A stretch of DNA of 64,000 bases. Origin: Alkalihalobacillus trypoxylicola. Lineage in GTDB: Bacteria; Bacillota; Bacilli; Bacillales; Bacillaceae_D. The position numbers were made by a program, and so were the translations under genes. Numbering within the stretch: the first letter of the stretch is position 1; each line of letters begins with the position of its first letter. The notes below the pieces were generated by a model, which searched no databases, was not told the DNA's origin, and saw only the letters and a program-made list of their open reading frames with translations. The stretch spans positions 1 to 64,000 of the forward strand of contig NZ_LTAO01000039.1 in NCBI RefSeq assembly GCF_001590785.1, written 5' to 3'. Positions 17,901 through 26,394 of the stretch are shown one piece after another.

Positions 17901-18266
17901 ATGGGTTTCGGATGGATTTTATCTTTAATAGTCGTTTTTATATGGATTGTGGTTATCTTATTAATTGCCATTCCAATGGATCGTAAATATATCGTAAGAA
18001 CTAATGGGAAAATTGATTATAAAAAAACTACGATCTTTTTACGTTGGAATGTTTTTGATACATTAACTCTTGTTTTGGCTATCTATACGATTATTTGTGT
18101 TCAAACACTAAATTTACTAGTTTCTTTTGGCCAGAACGCAGAAAATTCATTTGTTCAGTTCTTTACCAATCAATCACAAGCCTTTGTTATTGTCACCATT
18201 GCATACTTGTTCTTTAGGCTTACTAATACATTAAAATCTGTTCAAGCAAGATGGGAACACGAGTAA
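17901..18266 (+). CDS. Small membrane protein of a sigma-factor operon
   Basis: 121 residues with three predicted membrane helices (residues about 5-25, 50-72, 90-110). The loop after helix 1 is basic (MDRKYIVRTNGKIDYKKTT). AAAGGGGATG precedes the ATG. The stop is followed after one base by the ATG of the sigma-factor gene, so the two are translationally coupled. Not recognised as a named family; being first in an ECF operon, a role in sensing or in holding the sigma factor at the membrane is possible (inference). Confidence 0.7.
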   Translation: MGFGWILSLIVVFIWIVVILLIAIPMDRKYIVRTNGKIDYKKTTIFLRWNVFDTLTLVLAIYTIICVQTLNLLVSFGQNAENSFVQFFTNQSQAFVIVTIAYLFFRLTNTLKSVQARWEHE

Positions 18267-18267
18267 A

Positions 18268-18786
18268 ATGAAAAGTAATGAAGAGTATATGCTAGATTAT
18301 ATTAACGGAAATAAAGATGCTCTAGAAAAGTTATATGAACAATTGCAAAAGCCACTTTACAGCTTTTTATTTCGTTATACGCGTGATGAGCAACTGAGTA
18401 TGGATATTGTTCAAGATACATTTGAACAGCTTCAGAAGAAGAAAAACTATTTTGATTCAACTAAAGGTCGGGTACAATCCTATTTATTTCAGATAGCTTA
18501 TCGCTTAATGCTTAACAAATTAAATAGACGTAAAAAATGGCAATCCATTTTACCCTACCTTACTCCAATGACACCATTATTTACTAATGATGATCAGATG
18601 ACCATACAGGAAGCTTTACTAAAATTACCAGAAAAACAAAGAGCTGTCATTATCCTTGCTTATTATCATGATTTAAATCAAGAAGACATCTCTTCTATTC
18701 TTTCTATCCCAAAAGGAACTGTGAAATCACGCCTTCACACCGCAATATTACGTTTAAAAGAACTACTTAAGGAGGATTACTTATAA
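18268..18786 (+). CDS. ECF-type RNA polymerase sigma factor
   Basis: 172 residues. Region 2: LEKLYEQLQKPLYSFLFRYTRDEQLSMDIVQDTFEQL, then VQSYLFQIAYRLMLNKLNRRKKW. Region 4: LLKLPEKQRAVIILAYYHDLNQEDISSILSIPKGTVKSRLHTAILRLKELL. This is a compact, typical ECF factor. No good ribosome site precedes its ATG; translation probably depends on coupling to the upstream gene. It overlaps the downstream membrane-anchored 81-residue protein by one base (TAATG), as sigma/anti-sigma pairs often do. Confidence 0.92.
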   Translation: MKSNEEYMLDYINGNKDALEKLYEQLQKPLYSFLFRYTRDEQLSMDIVQDTFEQLQKKKNYFDSTKGRVQSYLFQIAYRLMLNKLNRRKKWQSILPYLTPMTPLFTNDDQMTIQEALLKLPEKQRAVIILAYYHDLNQEDISSILSIPKGTVKSRLHTAILRLKELLKEDYL

Positions 18787-19031
18787 TGAAGGATTTTATC
18801 AATCAAGAGCCAAAAATAAAGAAGAGGTTAGATGAAGATACATTTGAAATCCCAGATTTTTATATGAAGTCGAATGTTCCCAAAACCAATCAACTTTTAC
18901 AACTTCTCGCTTCACCAACAAAAAATCCTCTTGAGTTGTTTGTTCGGCCTTCAAGAAGCTTTGTAACCGTTCAATTAATACCTGTTTTAATAGGTTTTAT
19001 AATGACATTAGCTCCTTTCATTTGGATTTAA
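18786..19031 (+). CDS. Putative short anti-sigma factor
   Basis: 81 residues: about 60 cytosolic residues (QEPKIKKRLDEDTFEIPDFYMKSNVP) and one C-terminal membrane helix (QLIPVLIGFIMTLAPFIWI). Start ATG overlaps the sigma stop; AAGGAGG lies upstream inside the sigma gene. The size, topology (N-in, single helix) and coupling fit a small anti-sigma factor, but no known anti-sigma domain such as a zinc HXXXCXXC motif is present. The gene's end overlaps the convergent 107-residue membrane protein by four bases. Confidence 0.6.
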   Translation: MKDFINQEPKIKKRLDEDTFEIPDFYMKSNVPKTNQLLQLLASPTKNPLELFVRPSRSFVTVQLIPVLIGFIMTLAPFIWI

Positions 19032-19351
19032 AACATCAATCCAAACGCCAAAACGACTACCACAAATAGAATTGTAAGAAGATTGATTGTAACAAGAGCG
19101 ATACTAATAACAGCCACTTTCACATTTCTCATCTCTTTAAAGCTAAGCAAGCTTAAAAGAAAGGAAGGAATAGCAGCAGATAAAATGATGTAGAGTGGAT
19201 GAAAAGACATTATTTGCTCTGTCCATCCTCGCATATTTCTATCAAAACTGACTGCATATAAGAATAGAAGAACAAGTGCTGTTATTATAACTGAAAATAT
19301 AGTAATTTTTATTTGTTTCATATGAATCAGATCATTTATAGACTTAGACAT
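19028..19351 (-). CDS. Small membrane protein, unknown function
   Basis: About 107 residues with three predicted membrane helices (residues about 15-38, 52-70, 80-104). ATG at 19351 follows GGGGGAA by nine bases. Convergent with, and overlapping by four bases, the putative anti-sigma gene. No family recognised. Confidence 0.6.
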   Translation of the reverse strand: MSKSINDLIHMKQIKITIFSVIITALVLLFLYAVSFDRNMRGWTEQIMSFHPLYIILSAAIPSFLLSLLSFKEMRNVKVAVISIALVTINLLTILFVVVVLAFGLMF

Positions 19352-19441
19352 TCTCACATCTTCCCCCTAAAAATAATGCGACAACAAAATGATTATCATA
19401 CTATATTCTCATTCTTTTGCTTTAATCCTCTTTATTCAAAA

Positions 19442-19473
19442 AAAGCTCTACAAAAAAGTTTTTGTAGAGCTTT
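19442..19473 (-). terminator. Strong terminator, T-run on the minus strand
   Basis: AAAGCTCTACAAAAA (19442-19456) pairs with TTTTTGTAGAGCTTT (19459-19473); on the minus strand it is followed by TTTTTTTGAATAAAG. It most likely once ended the FMN reductase transcript but is now separated from it by a 280-base repeat. Confidence 0.75.
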
Positions 19474-19489
19474 CACTATTCTATTCTAG

Positions 19490-19770
19490 TTGAATCAATT
19501 TCATCATTCATATCTTATAATGAAAACCTACTGATTAGGTTTTTGATTTCCACTTTAGGTAGATGCTTTCCCAAGGCTTGTCTTCAGCTAACTCCGACTA
19601 CGCAGGGCTTCGTCAGAGTGGATCTTCAAACTGCGCTCATCCTTTGGGAGTCACTACCTATCGTTTCAATCAAAGAGTTAATAAACAAAGATTCAGATTC
19701 AATACATTTTTATAATAATTTTTCGGTTTTATTCACTTATAGAGCCATTATGAAAAATTCACCCAGTTAA
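19490..19770. repeat. MITE-like repeat, family B, copy 3 (fullest copy)
   Basis: About 281 bases. Left end TTGAATCAATTTCATCATT, core AGGTAGATGCTTTCCCAAGG ... CCTTTGGGAGTCACTACCT (inner inverted repeat), right half CATTTTTATAATAATTTTTCGG, TTTTATTCACTTATAGAGCC, ending near ATTCACCCAGTTAA. It lies between the FMN reductase stop and the terminator at 19442-19473. Confidence 0.75.
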
Positions 19771-19782
19771 ATAAATGTTTAA

Positions 19783-20325
19783 TTAATTGTGTTTTTCTAC
19801 CCATTTTTTAAATAATGGTATGACTTTATCTAGGTATGCAAGCGTAGCCTCATCATTTATGTAGCCTTCTTCATCAACCTTCGACTGTATCCCAGCAATT
19901 TGAACATCATGGCCTTGGAATACAGGAGATAGGACACCCTTAGCAAATAAAATATCTCTTAAATGCAATTGTGCTCTTGCCGTTCCTAGCTGACTAGGAG
20001 AGACACCCATCATCCATGATGGTTTCCCTATCATTACGCGATCAACTCTTGATAACCAATCAATCGCATTTCCTAGAACACCTGGAATCGTTCCATTGTA
20101 TTCTGGAGTAACCCAAATAACTGCCTTCGCTTCTTTTACCTGCTTCTTAAAATGATCGACCTCTTTTATCTGATCGTTTTCCTGGTCTGGATTATAGAAA
20201 GGAAGCTTTTTTATATCCAATATGTCTATTTCCAACTCTTTCTGATAACGGTCTTGTAGTAGCTTAGCAAGCTTTAAGTTATATGACTCTTGACGTATAC
20301 TTCCAACAATAACAGCTATTTTCAA
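19783..20325 (-). CDS. NADPH-dependent FMN reductase family protein
   Basis: 180 residues, flavodoxin-like fold. Motifs: VIVGSIRQESYNLKLAKLL (FMN phosphate loop), FYNPDQEND, VIWVTPEYNGTIPGVLGNAIDWLSR (flavin-binding loop), KPSWMMGVSPSQLGTARAQ. Members reduce FMN, azo compounds, quinones or chromate with NAD(P)H. GAGG is seven bases upstream of the ATG. Its 3' flank holds a MITE-like repeat before the probable terminator. Confidence 0.9.
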   Translation of the reverse strand: MKIAVIVGSIRQESYNLKLAKLLQDRYQKELEIDILDIKKLPFYNPDQENDQIKEVDHFKKQVKEAKAVIWVTPEYNGTIPGVLGNAIDWLSRVDRVMIGKPSWMMGVSPSQLGTARAQLHLRDILFAKGVLSPVFQGHDVQIAGIQSKVDEEGYINDEATLAYLDKVIPLFKKWVEKHN

Positions 20326-20449
20326 ACCTCATCAACTCCATTCTATTTTAACCATTATTTTACCACTATTACGACGATTAAAGTACTAATCCATACGTTA
20401 AAAGTATTCTAATTTCCTCATAAATCAAATGTGGACCCTATGAGGCGAT

Positions 20450-20609
20450 TTAATTTCTAATTCTCTTAAAAATCTTGTATATTACTAGAATCCCTAAAGT
20501 TATCAAAGAAATTCCAAATAAAAAGGCAACAATTAGTCCGCCAAAGAACAAGAAACTTTCTATATAACTGAATTCCTCCTCAAAAACATATGATTTTATA
20601 TTTAATACA
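20450..20609 (-). pseudogene. Possible remnant of a small membrane protein, 5' end replaced by repeat
   Basis: An open frame on the minus strand ends at 20450 and encodes EEEFSYIESFLFFGGLIVAFL followed by GISLITLGILVIYKIFKRIRN, one good membrane helix with a basic end. No ATG/GTG/TTG with a ribosome site exists; upstream the frame runs straight into repeat B copy 4. It may be a gene cut by the repeat. Weakly supported. Confidence 0.25.
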
Positions 20610-20812
20610 GGTGAATCTATTTCATCATTCCTATCTTTTAAAGAAAACGGAACGATTAGGATTTGATTTTCACTTTAGGTAGATGCTTTCCCAAGGCTTG
20701 TCTTCAGCTAACTCCGACTACGCAGGGCTTCGTCAAAGTGGATCTTCAGACTGCGCTGCTCCTTTGGGAGTCACTACCTACCGTTTCAATCAAAGAGTGA
20801 ATTCACAAACAT
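20610..20812. repeat. MITE-like repeat, family B, copy 4
   Basis: Left end GTGAATCTATTTCATCATT, then the full core through CCTTTGGGAGTCACTACCTA and CGTTTCAATCAAAGAGTGAATTCAC. The right third seen in copies 3 and 6 is missing. Confidence 0.7.
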
Positions 20813-20945
20813 GTGTCTTTTAATGAAAACCTAATGATTAGGTTTTTGATTTTCACTTTAGGTAGATGCTTTCCCAAGGCTTGTCTTCAGCTAACTCCGA
20901 CTACGCAGGGCTTCGTCAGAGTGGATCTTCAAACGGCTCTCATAT
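20813..20945. repeat. MITE-like repeat, family B, copy 5 (truncated)
   Basis: Tandem to copy 4. Starts at CTTTTAATGAAAACC, runs through AGGTAGATGCTTTCCCAAGG and CAGAGTGGATCTTCAAACGG, then stops; the inverted right arm is absent. Confidence 0.65.
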
Positions 20946-21073
20946 AAAATTCTCATTTCCCTCTCCCTTTAGAACTGCATAAATAACCCATAAAACGAGA
21001 ACTTAATTTATATCAAATTTTTCATTCGTATTTTTTAGAAATAGCTAAGCCTCTTATTAATAGGTTTTTAATA

Positions 21074-21106
21074 AAAAAGCACCTCCGTGAGCAAAACGGA
21101 AATGCT
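21074..21106 (-). terminator. Terminator of the aarF-like gene
   Basis: AAAAGCA..TCCGT pairs with ACGGA..TGCTTTT around a 7-base loop, immediately after the stop codon of the kinase-like gene, with a T-run on the minus strand. Confidence 0.7.
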
Positions 21107-21107
21107 T

Positions 21108-22775
21108 TTAAAATCTCCCTGACTTTATAATTGAATAGAGTAACCAGATAAACATAAAAACAGCTATGATAAAGCCAATTTCTATAGCTGGCACATCCCA
21201 TAGGAGCGATTCTTGATTAATAATCGCCGAGCCAATAATTAAACCAACCATAATAATACTAAAGGCTAATAACACGATACTAAAAGATAATCGGTTACTA
21301 ATTTGATCAAGCTTTCTTAGAAAAATATCTACTCTTGGTACATCAACCTCAATAGGTATCTTCCCTTTATTTAAAATTTTACCTAACTCCCTCATTTGCT
21401 TAGGAGCATCAACAAAGATGTCCCAAAAATCAGTGATTTGCTCAATGGCTCCTTTGGCAAGCTGATCAGGACGATATTTATCAAATACAAGCTTACGTCC
21501 AAACGGCTCTGCTATATTCATAATACTAACCTCCGGATCTAATTTCTCAACTAGACCTTCCATTGTTAGTAAGGATTTTCCTACCAAAGTTAAATCTGAC
21601 GGAATATGTATAGAATGATGCTGAGCTATTGAGAATAAGTCATTAACCGCTTCACCTAAACTAATATGACTTAAAGGAACATCGAGATATTTATCCTTTA
21701 GTAATTCAATATCCGCTTTTAATAATTCCATATCAACATTTTCTGGCACTGCCCCCATTCGAATAATCGCACGAACGACTCCATCGCTATTCTGTCGCAT
21801 CATAGCAATAATTAACGAAGCAAAATTAGATTTCATTTGCGAAGATAGCTTCCCAACCATACCAAAATCCATGTATACAATTTTATCATCGTTTGTTACA
21901 GCTACATTGCCGGGGTGGGGGTCTCCATGAAAAAAGCCTGCTACTAACATTTGATGAAGCATGCTTTCAATAATTCTTTCAGCCAGCTTTTCTGTGTCAA
22001 AGCCTTTTTGTTTTAGATGCTTCACTTCATTCATTTTAATCCCATCCACATATTCCATCGTTAATACCTTTTTTGTGGAATAATCCCAAATCACATTAGG
22101 AATTTGAATAGTTTGATCGTTTTTGAATTGCTTCGCTATTCTTTCGGCGTTTCTTCCTTCTTTGTAATAATCTAATTCAGCTAATAGCGCCTTTGAAAAC
22201 TCATCCAATACATCACTCATATGGTAGGTAGCTGCCCATTGTAAGCGTGCTTCGGCTAAGCGAGCTAGCTCTTGTAATATTTCCAAATCCGTTCTCATAT
22301 CTTGTTCAATATTGGGCCTTTGAATTTTAACCGCTACTCTTTCACCTGTTTTTAATCTTGCTCTATGGACTTGCCCAATAGAGGCTGAACCGAGTGGAAT
22401 CTCATCAAAGTCATCGAAGATTTCCGAAATCTCATGTACACCAAGCTCTTTCGCTATAATTTCTTTCACTTCTGAAAAAGAGAACGGAGAAACATGATCC
22501 TGTAATTTTTCTAATTCAGAAATAATCTCCTGTGAGAACAAATCAGGTCTAGTACTGGAAATTTGTCCTAGTTTAATAAAAGTTGGACCTAAATCTTCTA
22601 AAAATAGACGAATTCTTTCCCCTGTTGTTTTAGTGTGTATATCTTTAGGATTTTTTGTAAATAGTCGTTTAGGCAAAGAGATGATTTCGTGAAGACCCAG
22701 TTCCTTGATAAAGTATCCAAATCCATTTCGAGAGAAGGCTACAGCAATTTCTCGATAACGATGGAAATGTCGCAT
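21108..22775 (-). CDS. AarF/UbiB/ABC1-family atypical kinase
   Basis: 555 residues. It has the UbiB signatures LGPTFIKLGQISSTRPDLFSQE (KxGQ motif), IPLGSASIGQVHRARLKTGERVAVKIQRP (A-rich loop and catalytic Lys), GFFHGDPHPGNVAV and YMDFGMVG (catalytic loop and metal-binding DFG). Two membrane helices close the C-terminus (about residues 495-550). Family members support ubiquinone or menaquinone synthesis or lipid homeostasis through ATPase activity. No good ribosome site lies before the ATG. It is probably co-transcribed with the phasin-like gene 56 bases upstream, an arrangement I recall from other Bacillaceae. Confidence 0.9.
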   Translation of the reverse strand: MRHFHRYREIAVAFSRNGFGYFIKELGLHEIISLPKRLFTKNPKDIHTKTTGERIRLFLEDLGPTFIKLGQISSTRPDLFSQEIISELEKLQDHVSPFSFSEVKEIIAKELGVHEISEIFDDFDEIPLGSASIGQVHRARLKTGERVAVKIQRPNIEQDMRTDLEILQELARLAEARLQWAATYHMSDVLDEFSKALLAELDYYKEGRNAERIAKQFKNDQTIQIPNVIWDYSTKKVLTMEYVDGIKMNEVKHLKQKGFDTEKLAERIIESMLHQMLVAGFFHGDPHPGNVAVTNDDKIVYMDFGMVGKLSSQMKSNFASLIIAMMRQNSDGVVRAIIRMGAVPENVDMELLKADIELLKDKYLDVPLSHISLGEAVNDLFSIAQHHSIHIPSDLTLVGKSLLTMEGLVEKLDPEVSIMNIAEPFGRKLVFDKYRPDQLAKGAIEQITDFWDIFVDAPKQMRELGKILNKGKIPIEVDVPRVDIFLRKLDQISNRLSFSIVLLAFSIIMVGLIIGSAIINQESLLWDVPAIEIGFIIAVFMFIWLLYSIIKSGRF

Positions 22776-22831
22776 TCTCTTTTGAAATATAAAAAGCCCT
22801 CCTCTCTTAATGAACTTAGGTAAGTGTATTT

Positions 22832-23167
22832 CTACTCTATTTCTTTTTTCGCTCTGTCTTCTTTTAAAGCTTTTAATTCATATTCAAGAACTGTTATTCG
22901 TTGCTCCAATTTTTTGTAATCATCCATACTTACTAAGTTGAAATCCTGCATCATCTTTCTGACTCTTTCTGCAATCATATCATCTACTTTTTCTTGTCTT
23001 TCAGTCCCTTTTTCGATCATTTCATTTATAAATTGCTTCGATTCTTGTCGAGTCATTTCACCCTTTTTTACTAATTCATCTACCATCTTCTCCGCTTGCT
23101 CTTTACTAGCTGCAGCTAAGCCGAATCCTAGAGCCATTCCTTTTTTTATTGCTTCTTTCAAGATCAT
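22832..23167 (-). CDS. Phasin-family-like helical protein
   Basis: About 111 residues: MILKEAIKKGMALGFGLAAA, then SKEQAEKMVDELVKKGEMTR, ESKQFINEMIEKG, and a C-terminal coiled coil (DYKKLEQRITVLEYELKALKED). This pattern matches the poly(3-hydroxyalkanoate) granule-associated/phasin-like proteins often annotated in Bacillota even without PHA genes. The ATG at 23167 follows GGAG at five bases; the longer frame to 23245 reads basic, unlikely sequence. It leads the operon with the AarF-like kinase. Confidence 0.7.
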   Translation of the reverse strand: MILKEAIKKGMALGFGLAAASKEQAEKMVDELVKKGEMTRQESKQFINEMIEKGTERQEKVDDMIAERVRKMMQDFNLVSMDDYKKLEQRITVLEYELKALKEDRAKKEIE

Positions 23168-23317
23168 CATCTCTCCTTTCTTCTTTAATGAATTCTTCTT
23201 TTTACTATCATGAGGTTTTCCGATTTTACTAGCTATATACTTCATACATACCCTTAATGACCTTTATTCATTCCCTCTTTTTTATAATCCTTTTATAAAA
23301 TTCATTCTGAAAAATCT

Positions 23318-24073
23318 TTATGCGTACTGTTTTATAGCTTCGGATAAAAATCCAACAACTTCATTCCCTGCGCGTTCATTGTAATACTTGGTAAAGCGCT
23401 GATCGCTTACATAGAGATCGGCTAATCCTTTATGAGCATCTGATGAATAATCTGACCATGTATACATTAGCCACTTCTTATGATACTCAAAAACATTTTT
23501 TGCCTCAGTTGATTCGATGTCTTTAGATTCTGCTAATTTTTCTAATTCTAAAAATAGCTTGCTCTCTAATTCTTGCATTTCTTTAAAGTCTTGCTTACTT
23601 AGTTTCATCCATTTTTGATTGGATGCCTCTACCTCTTTTTTTCCATATTGGTCCCGAATTTCTTTACCAAAATTTTCTTCATTCTCTGCTATCTTTTTTC
23701 TTTTAAATGCTTCAAATTTCTCTTCTATACTCATATGAATCTCTCCTTTATTCGATTTCAATGTTCTTTCTACCGTATCAATTAAATCATCTAGCTGTTT
23801 CCTTTTACTTTGTAATTGTTTATAGTGCATATGAAGAGCAGCCTCTATATCAAACTTTGGAGAAGAAATAATTCCTTTTATATCTTCTAACTTCATTTCT
23901 AATTCCCGATAAAATAAAATTTGTTGTAGCTTTGCTAACTCTCCTTCTCTATATATTCGATAACCAGATGAATTGACTCGAGCAGGCTTTAGTAAGCCAA
24001 TCTCATCATAGTAGCGAAGCGTCCTTTTACTTATTCCTGATATTTTTGCAACTTGATTAATACTATATTCCAT
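23318..24073 (-). CDS. MerR-family regulator with TipAS antibiotic-recognition domain
   Basis: 251 residues. MerR helix-turn-helix at the N-terminus (YSINQVAKISGISKRTLRYYDEIGLLKP, SSGYRIYREGELAKLQQI), a long dimer helix near 75-110, and a C-terminal TipAS-type domain (FEAFKRKKIAENEENFGKEI, YGKKEVEASNQKWMKLSKQDF, WSDYSSDAHKGLADLYVSD). TipAL and Mta are the known models: ligand binding to TipAS switches on promoters. The ATG at 24073 follows AGAGGAGGT. It is divergent from a cation antiporter gene; its own promoter is of MerR type, so it is probably autoregulated. Confidence 0.9.
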   Translation of the reverse strand: MEYSINQVAKISGISKRTLRYYDEIGLLKPARVNSSGYRIYREGELAKLQQILFYRELEMKLEDIKGIISSPKFDIEAALHMHYKQLQSKRKQLDDLIDTVERTLKSNKGEIHMSIEEKFEAFKRKKIAENEENFGKEIRDQYGKKEVEASNQKWMKLSKQDFKEMQELESKLFLELEKLAESKDIESTEAKNVFEYHKKWLMYTWSDYSSDAHKGLADLYVSDQRFTKYYNERAGNEVVGFLSEAIKQYA

Positions 24074-24095
24074 CCTTTTACCTCCTCTTGATTTC

Positions 24096-24126
24096 ATCTT
24101 AAAGGGTCACGTTACGTTAAGGTCAA
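24096..24126 (-). promoter_or_regulatory. MerR-type promoter with 19-base spacer
   Basis: On the minus strand, TTGACC (24126-24121), a 19-base spacer with dyad-like ACGTAACGT, and TAAGAT (24101-24096). The over-long spacer between good -35 and -10 elements is the hallmark of promoters activated by MerR proteins through DNA untwisting. It drives the MerR-TipAS gene, 23 bases downstream. Confidence 0.75.
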
Positions 24127-24221
24127 TCATTTTATTTTTATTACTTCCATTAGTCAAACATTAAATACGCTCTACAAGGTTACACTACTGTTATTCCTAA
24201 ATGAGGAGGGATTTTTCACTT

Positions 24222-25205
24222 ATGGTTTTTGTTCTTTTTATCATCTCTGTCATTATTACCGTATATACGGCAACTAAAATTAGTCAATATGCAGATGCAA
24301 TTAGTCGCTTATCCGGCTTTGGAACTTTGTTAATTGGTACGTTTCTTTTAGCAAGTGCCACCTCCCTACCAGAGGTCACTACAAGTGTTACGGCCGTTTT
24401 CCTAGACAACCCAGATATGGCTGTAGGAAATGTAATGGGTAGTAATTTATTTAATTTAGCTGTACTTGCTTGTTTTGATATGATTTATAGACGTAGGAGA
24501 ATGTTAACGAACGTCCATAAGCAGCAGCGATACACCGCTTTATTTGGTATTATTATGACCCTCATCATCTCAATTGCACTATTTTATACCATTGAGATTC
24601 CATTTATTAAAGTTGGAATAGAATCTGTATTGCTTATTCTTCTATATTTATTAAGTATTTGGGTCATTAAAAAAGCGACTAACATAGGAAAGAAGAAAGT
24701 AGATGAAGAGATAAAGGAAACAAGTAAAAAAGAAGAAAAATATACTCTAAAAGGAGCTATAATTGGTTTTATTATATGCGCCTTTGTCATTTTATTAGCA
24801 GGTGTGCTTTTAACCTATGCAGGAGACCAAATTGCCATTATAACTGGTATAGGTTCTAGCTTTGTAGGAAGCTTTCTTATTGCCACAAGCACTTCTCTTC
24901 CCGAGGTCGTGACTGTCTATACAGCTATAAAATTAAACAATAATAATCTGGCAGCCGCTTCAATTCTTGGCAGTAATCTTTTCAATCTCCTCATTTTGTG
25001 TTTATGTGATTTCTTATATCCTGGTTCGATCCTGCAAGCGGCATCGACGGTACATATTACAAGCTCATTATTCCTTTTATTAAGTAGCATCTTAGTTGGA
25101 TTCGGTGTTTATGCCGTAAATCGTAAACGTTTCTATACATGGCCTTCTTTAATAGTCGTCATCGTTTATGCTTTGGCTATGATTTTATTATACTTAAACG
25201 GCTAA
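24222..25205 (+). CDS. CaCA-family sodium/calcium (cation) antiporter
   Basis: 327 residues, about ten membrane helices in two related halves. Each half carries the alpha-repeat motif: GTFLLASATSLPEVTTSVTAV with NPDMAVGNVMGSNLFNLAV, and GSFLIATSTSLPEVVTVYTAI with NNNLAAASILGSNLFNLLI. Between them is a basic/acidic cytosolic loop (KKVDEEIKETSKKEEK). The acidic Glu of SLPEV and the GSN(L)FN motifs bind the exchanged ions. The ATG at 24222 follows GAGGAGGG; the upstream ATG at 24201 contains that site and is unlikely. Divergent from the MerR-TipAS regulator, with 148 bases between the start codons. Confidence 0.88.
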   Translation: MVFVLFIISVIITVYTATKISQYADAISRLSGFGTLLIGTFLLASATSLPEVTTSVTAVFLDNPDMAVGNVMGSNLFNLAVLACFDMIYRRRRMLTNVHKQQRYTALFGIIMTLIISIALFYTIEIPFIKVGIESVLLILLYLLSIWVIKKATNIGKKKVDEEIKETSKKEEKYTLKGAIIGFIICAFVILLAGVLLTYAGDQIAIITGIGSSFVGSFLIATSTSLPEVVTVYTAIKLNNNNLAAASILGSNLFNLLILCLCDFLYPGSILQAASTVHITSSLFLLLSSILVGFGVYAVNRKRFYTWPSLIVVIVYALAMILLYLNG

Positions 25206-25348
25206 GCTTATAATCAGCAGTACCTCCATTTATTGAATTAGTTGGGAATGTAAACACCAAAAGTTTATGATTTATTTAAAGGGAATTTTGAAATCATAGC
25301 GAATAACTCAAATAGGTCAATATTCTTTAAATGGAGGAGATGTTTAGG

Positions 25349-26344
25349 ATGACAGAAAAAATCAAATGGGGAATTCTCAGTACTGGTTCTATCGCTAATC
25401 AATTTACTGAAGATTTACCCTTTACTTCGAATGGAATCGCTTACGCAGTGGGTTCTAGAACGATTGAAAGTGCAAAGGAATTTGCTAAGAAGCACTCGAT
25501 AGAAAGAGCCTATGGTAGTTATGATGAATTAGTTAATGATCCTGAAATAGACGCTATTTATGTAGGTACACCCCATCCATATCATAAGGAGAACGTTTTG
25601 ACCTGCCTACGAGCTGGCAAAGCTGTTTTATGTGAGAAGCCTTTTACTATCAATGCAAATGAATTAGAAGAGCTCATTACTTATGCAAGAGAACATAAAT
25701 TATTTCTAATGGAAGCAATGTGGACTAGATTTTTGCCTCCTATTCAGCAAGTTCGTGAGTGGATTAAAAATGGCGATATTGGTGAAGTCAGCATGGTAAC
25801 AGCGAACTTTGGATTTCATATTAATTGGGACCCACAAAATCGACTATTAAACCTTGAATTAGGTGGAGGAGCATTATTAGACACCGGAATTTATCCGATC
25901 TCTTTTGCCAGTATGATTCTTGGGTCAGAGCCTGAGAGCATTCATAGCACAGCTAGGATTGGAGAAACAGGTGTTGATGAACAATTCTCTGTTCTTTTAT
26001 CCTATCCTTCAGGAAAAAGCGCTACATTAAATGGAGCAGTCCAATTGAATTTAAATAACGAAGCCTATATTTATGGATCCAAAGGCTATATTCATGTTCC
26101 GAACTTCTTATTTGCTAGAGAGTCTTCTCTACATGTTACTGGTGAAGATGTCGTAAAATTTGAGGATCAACGTGAGTGCAGAGGCTATGCTTTTGAAGCC
26201 GAAGAAGTTGGTCGTAACCTCCTCTCAGGAAAATTAGAGAGCGATATTATTAGTTTAGATGAATCGTTAGCTATTATGAAAATATTAGACTCTCTCCGTT
26301 CTCAATGGGGATTAAGCTATCCTTCTGAAAAACAATTAACTTAG
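25349..26344 (+). CDS. Gfo/Idh/MocA-family oxidoreductase
   Basis: 331 residues. N-terminal NAD(P)-binding domain (IKWGILSTGSIANQFTEDL, AVGSRTIESAKEFAKKH), the family motif VLCEKPFTINANELEEL near residue 93, MEAMWTRFLPPIQQVREWI and LGGGALLDTGIYPISFASMILG. The EKPF lysine is catalytic in relatives such as glucose-fructose oxidoreductase and trans-dihydrobenzenediol dehydrogenase; the WTRF..P pattern fits the latter subgroup. Substrate cannot be decided. GGAGGAG is nine bases upstream of the ATG at 25349. Single gene. Confidence 0.88.
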   Translation: MTEKIKWGILSTGSIANQFTEDLPFTSNGIAYAVGSRTIESAKEFAKKHSIERAYGSYDELVNDPEIDAIYVGTPHPYHKENVLTCLRAGKAVLCEKPFTINANELEELITYAREHKLFLMEAMWTRFLPPIQQVREWIKNGDIGEVSMVTANFGFHINWDPQNRLLNLELGGGALLDTGIYPISFASMILGSEPESIHSTARIGETGVDEQFSVLLSYPSGKSATLNGAVQLNLNNEAYIYGSKGYIHVPNFLFARESSLHVTGEDVVKFEDQRECRGYAFEAEEVGRNLLSGKLESDIISLDESLAIMKILDSLRSQWGLSYPSEKQLT

Positions 26345-26394
26345 TAGAAATTAATTCATTTTATTTTAAATAAATGGAACGAGGATGAGACAAT

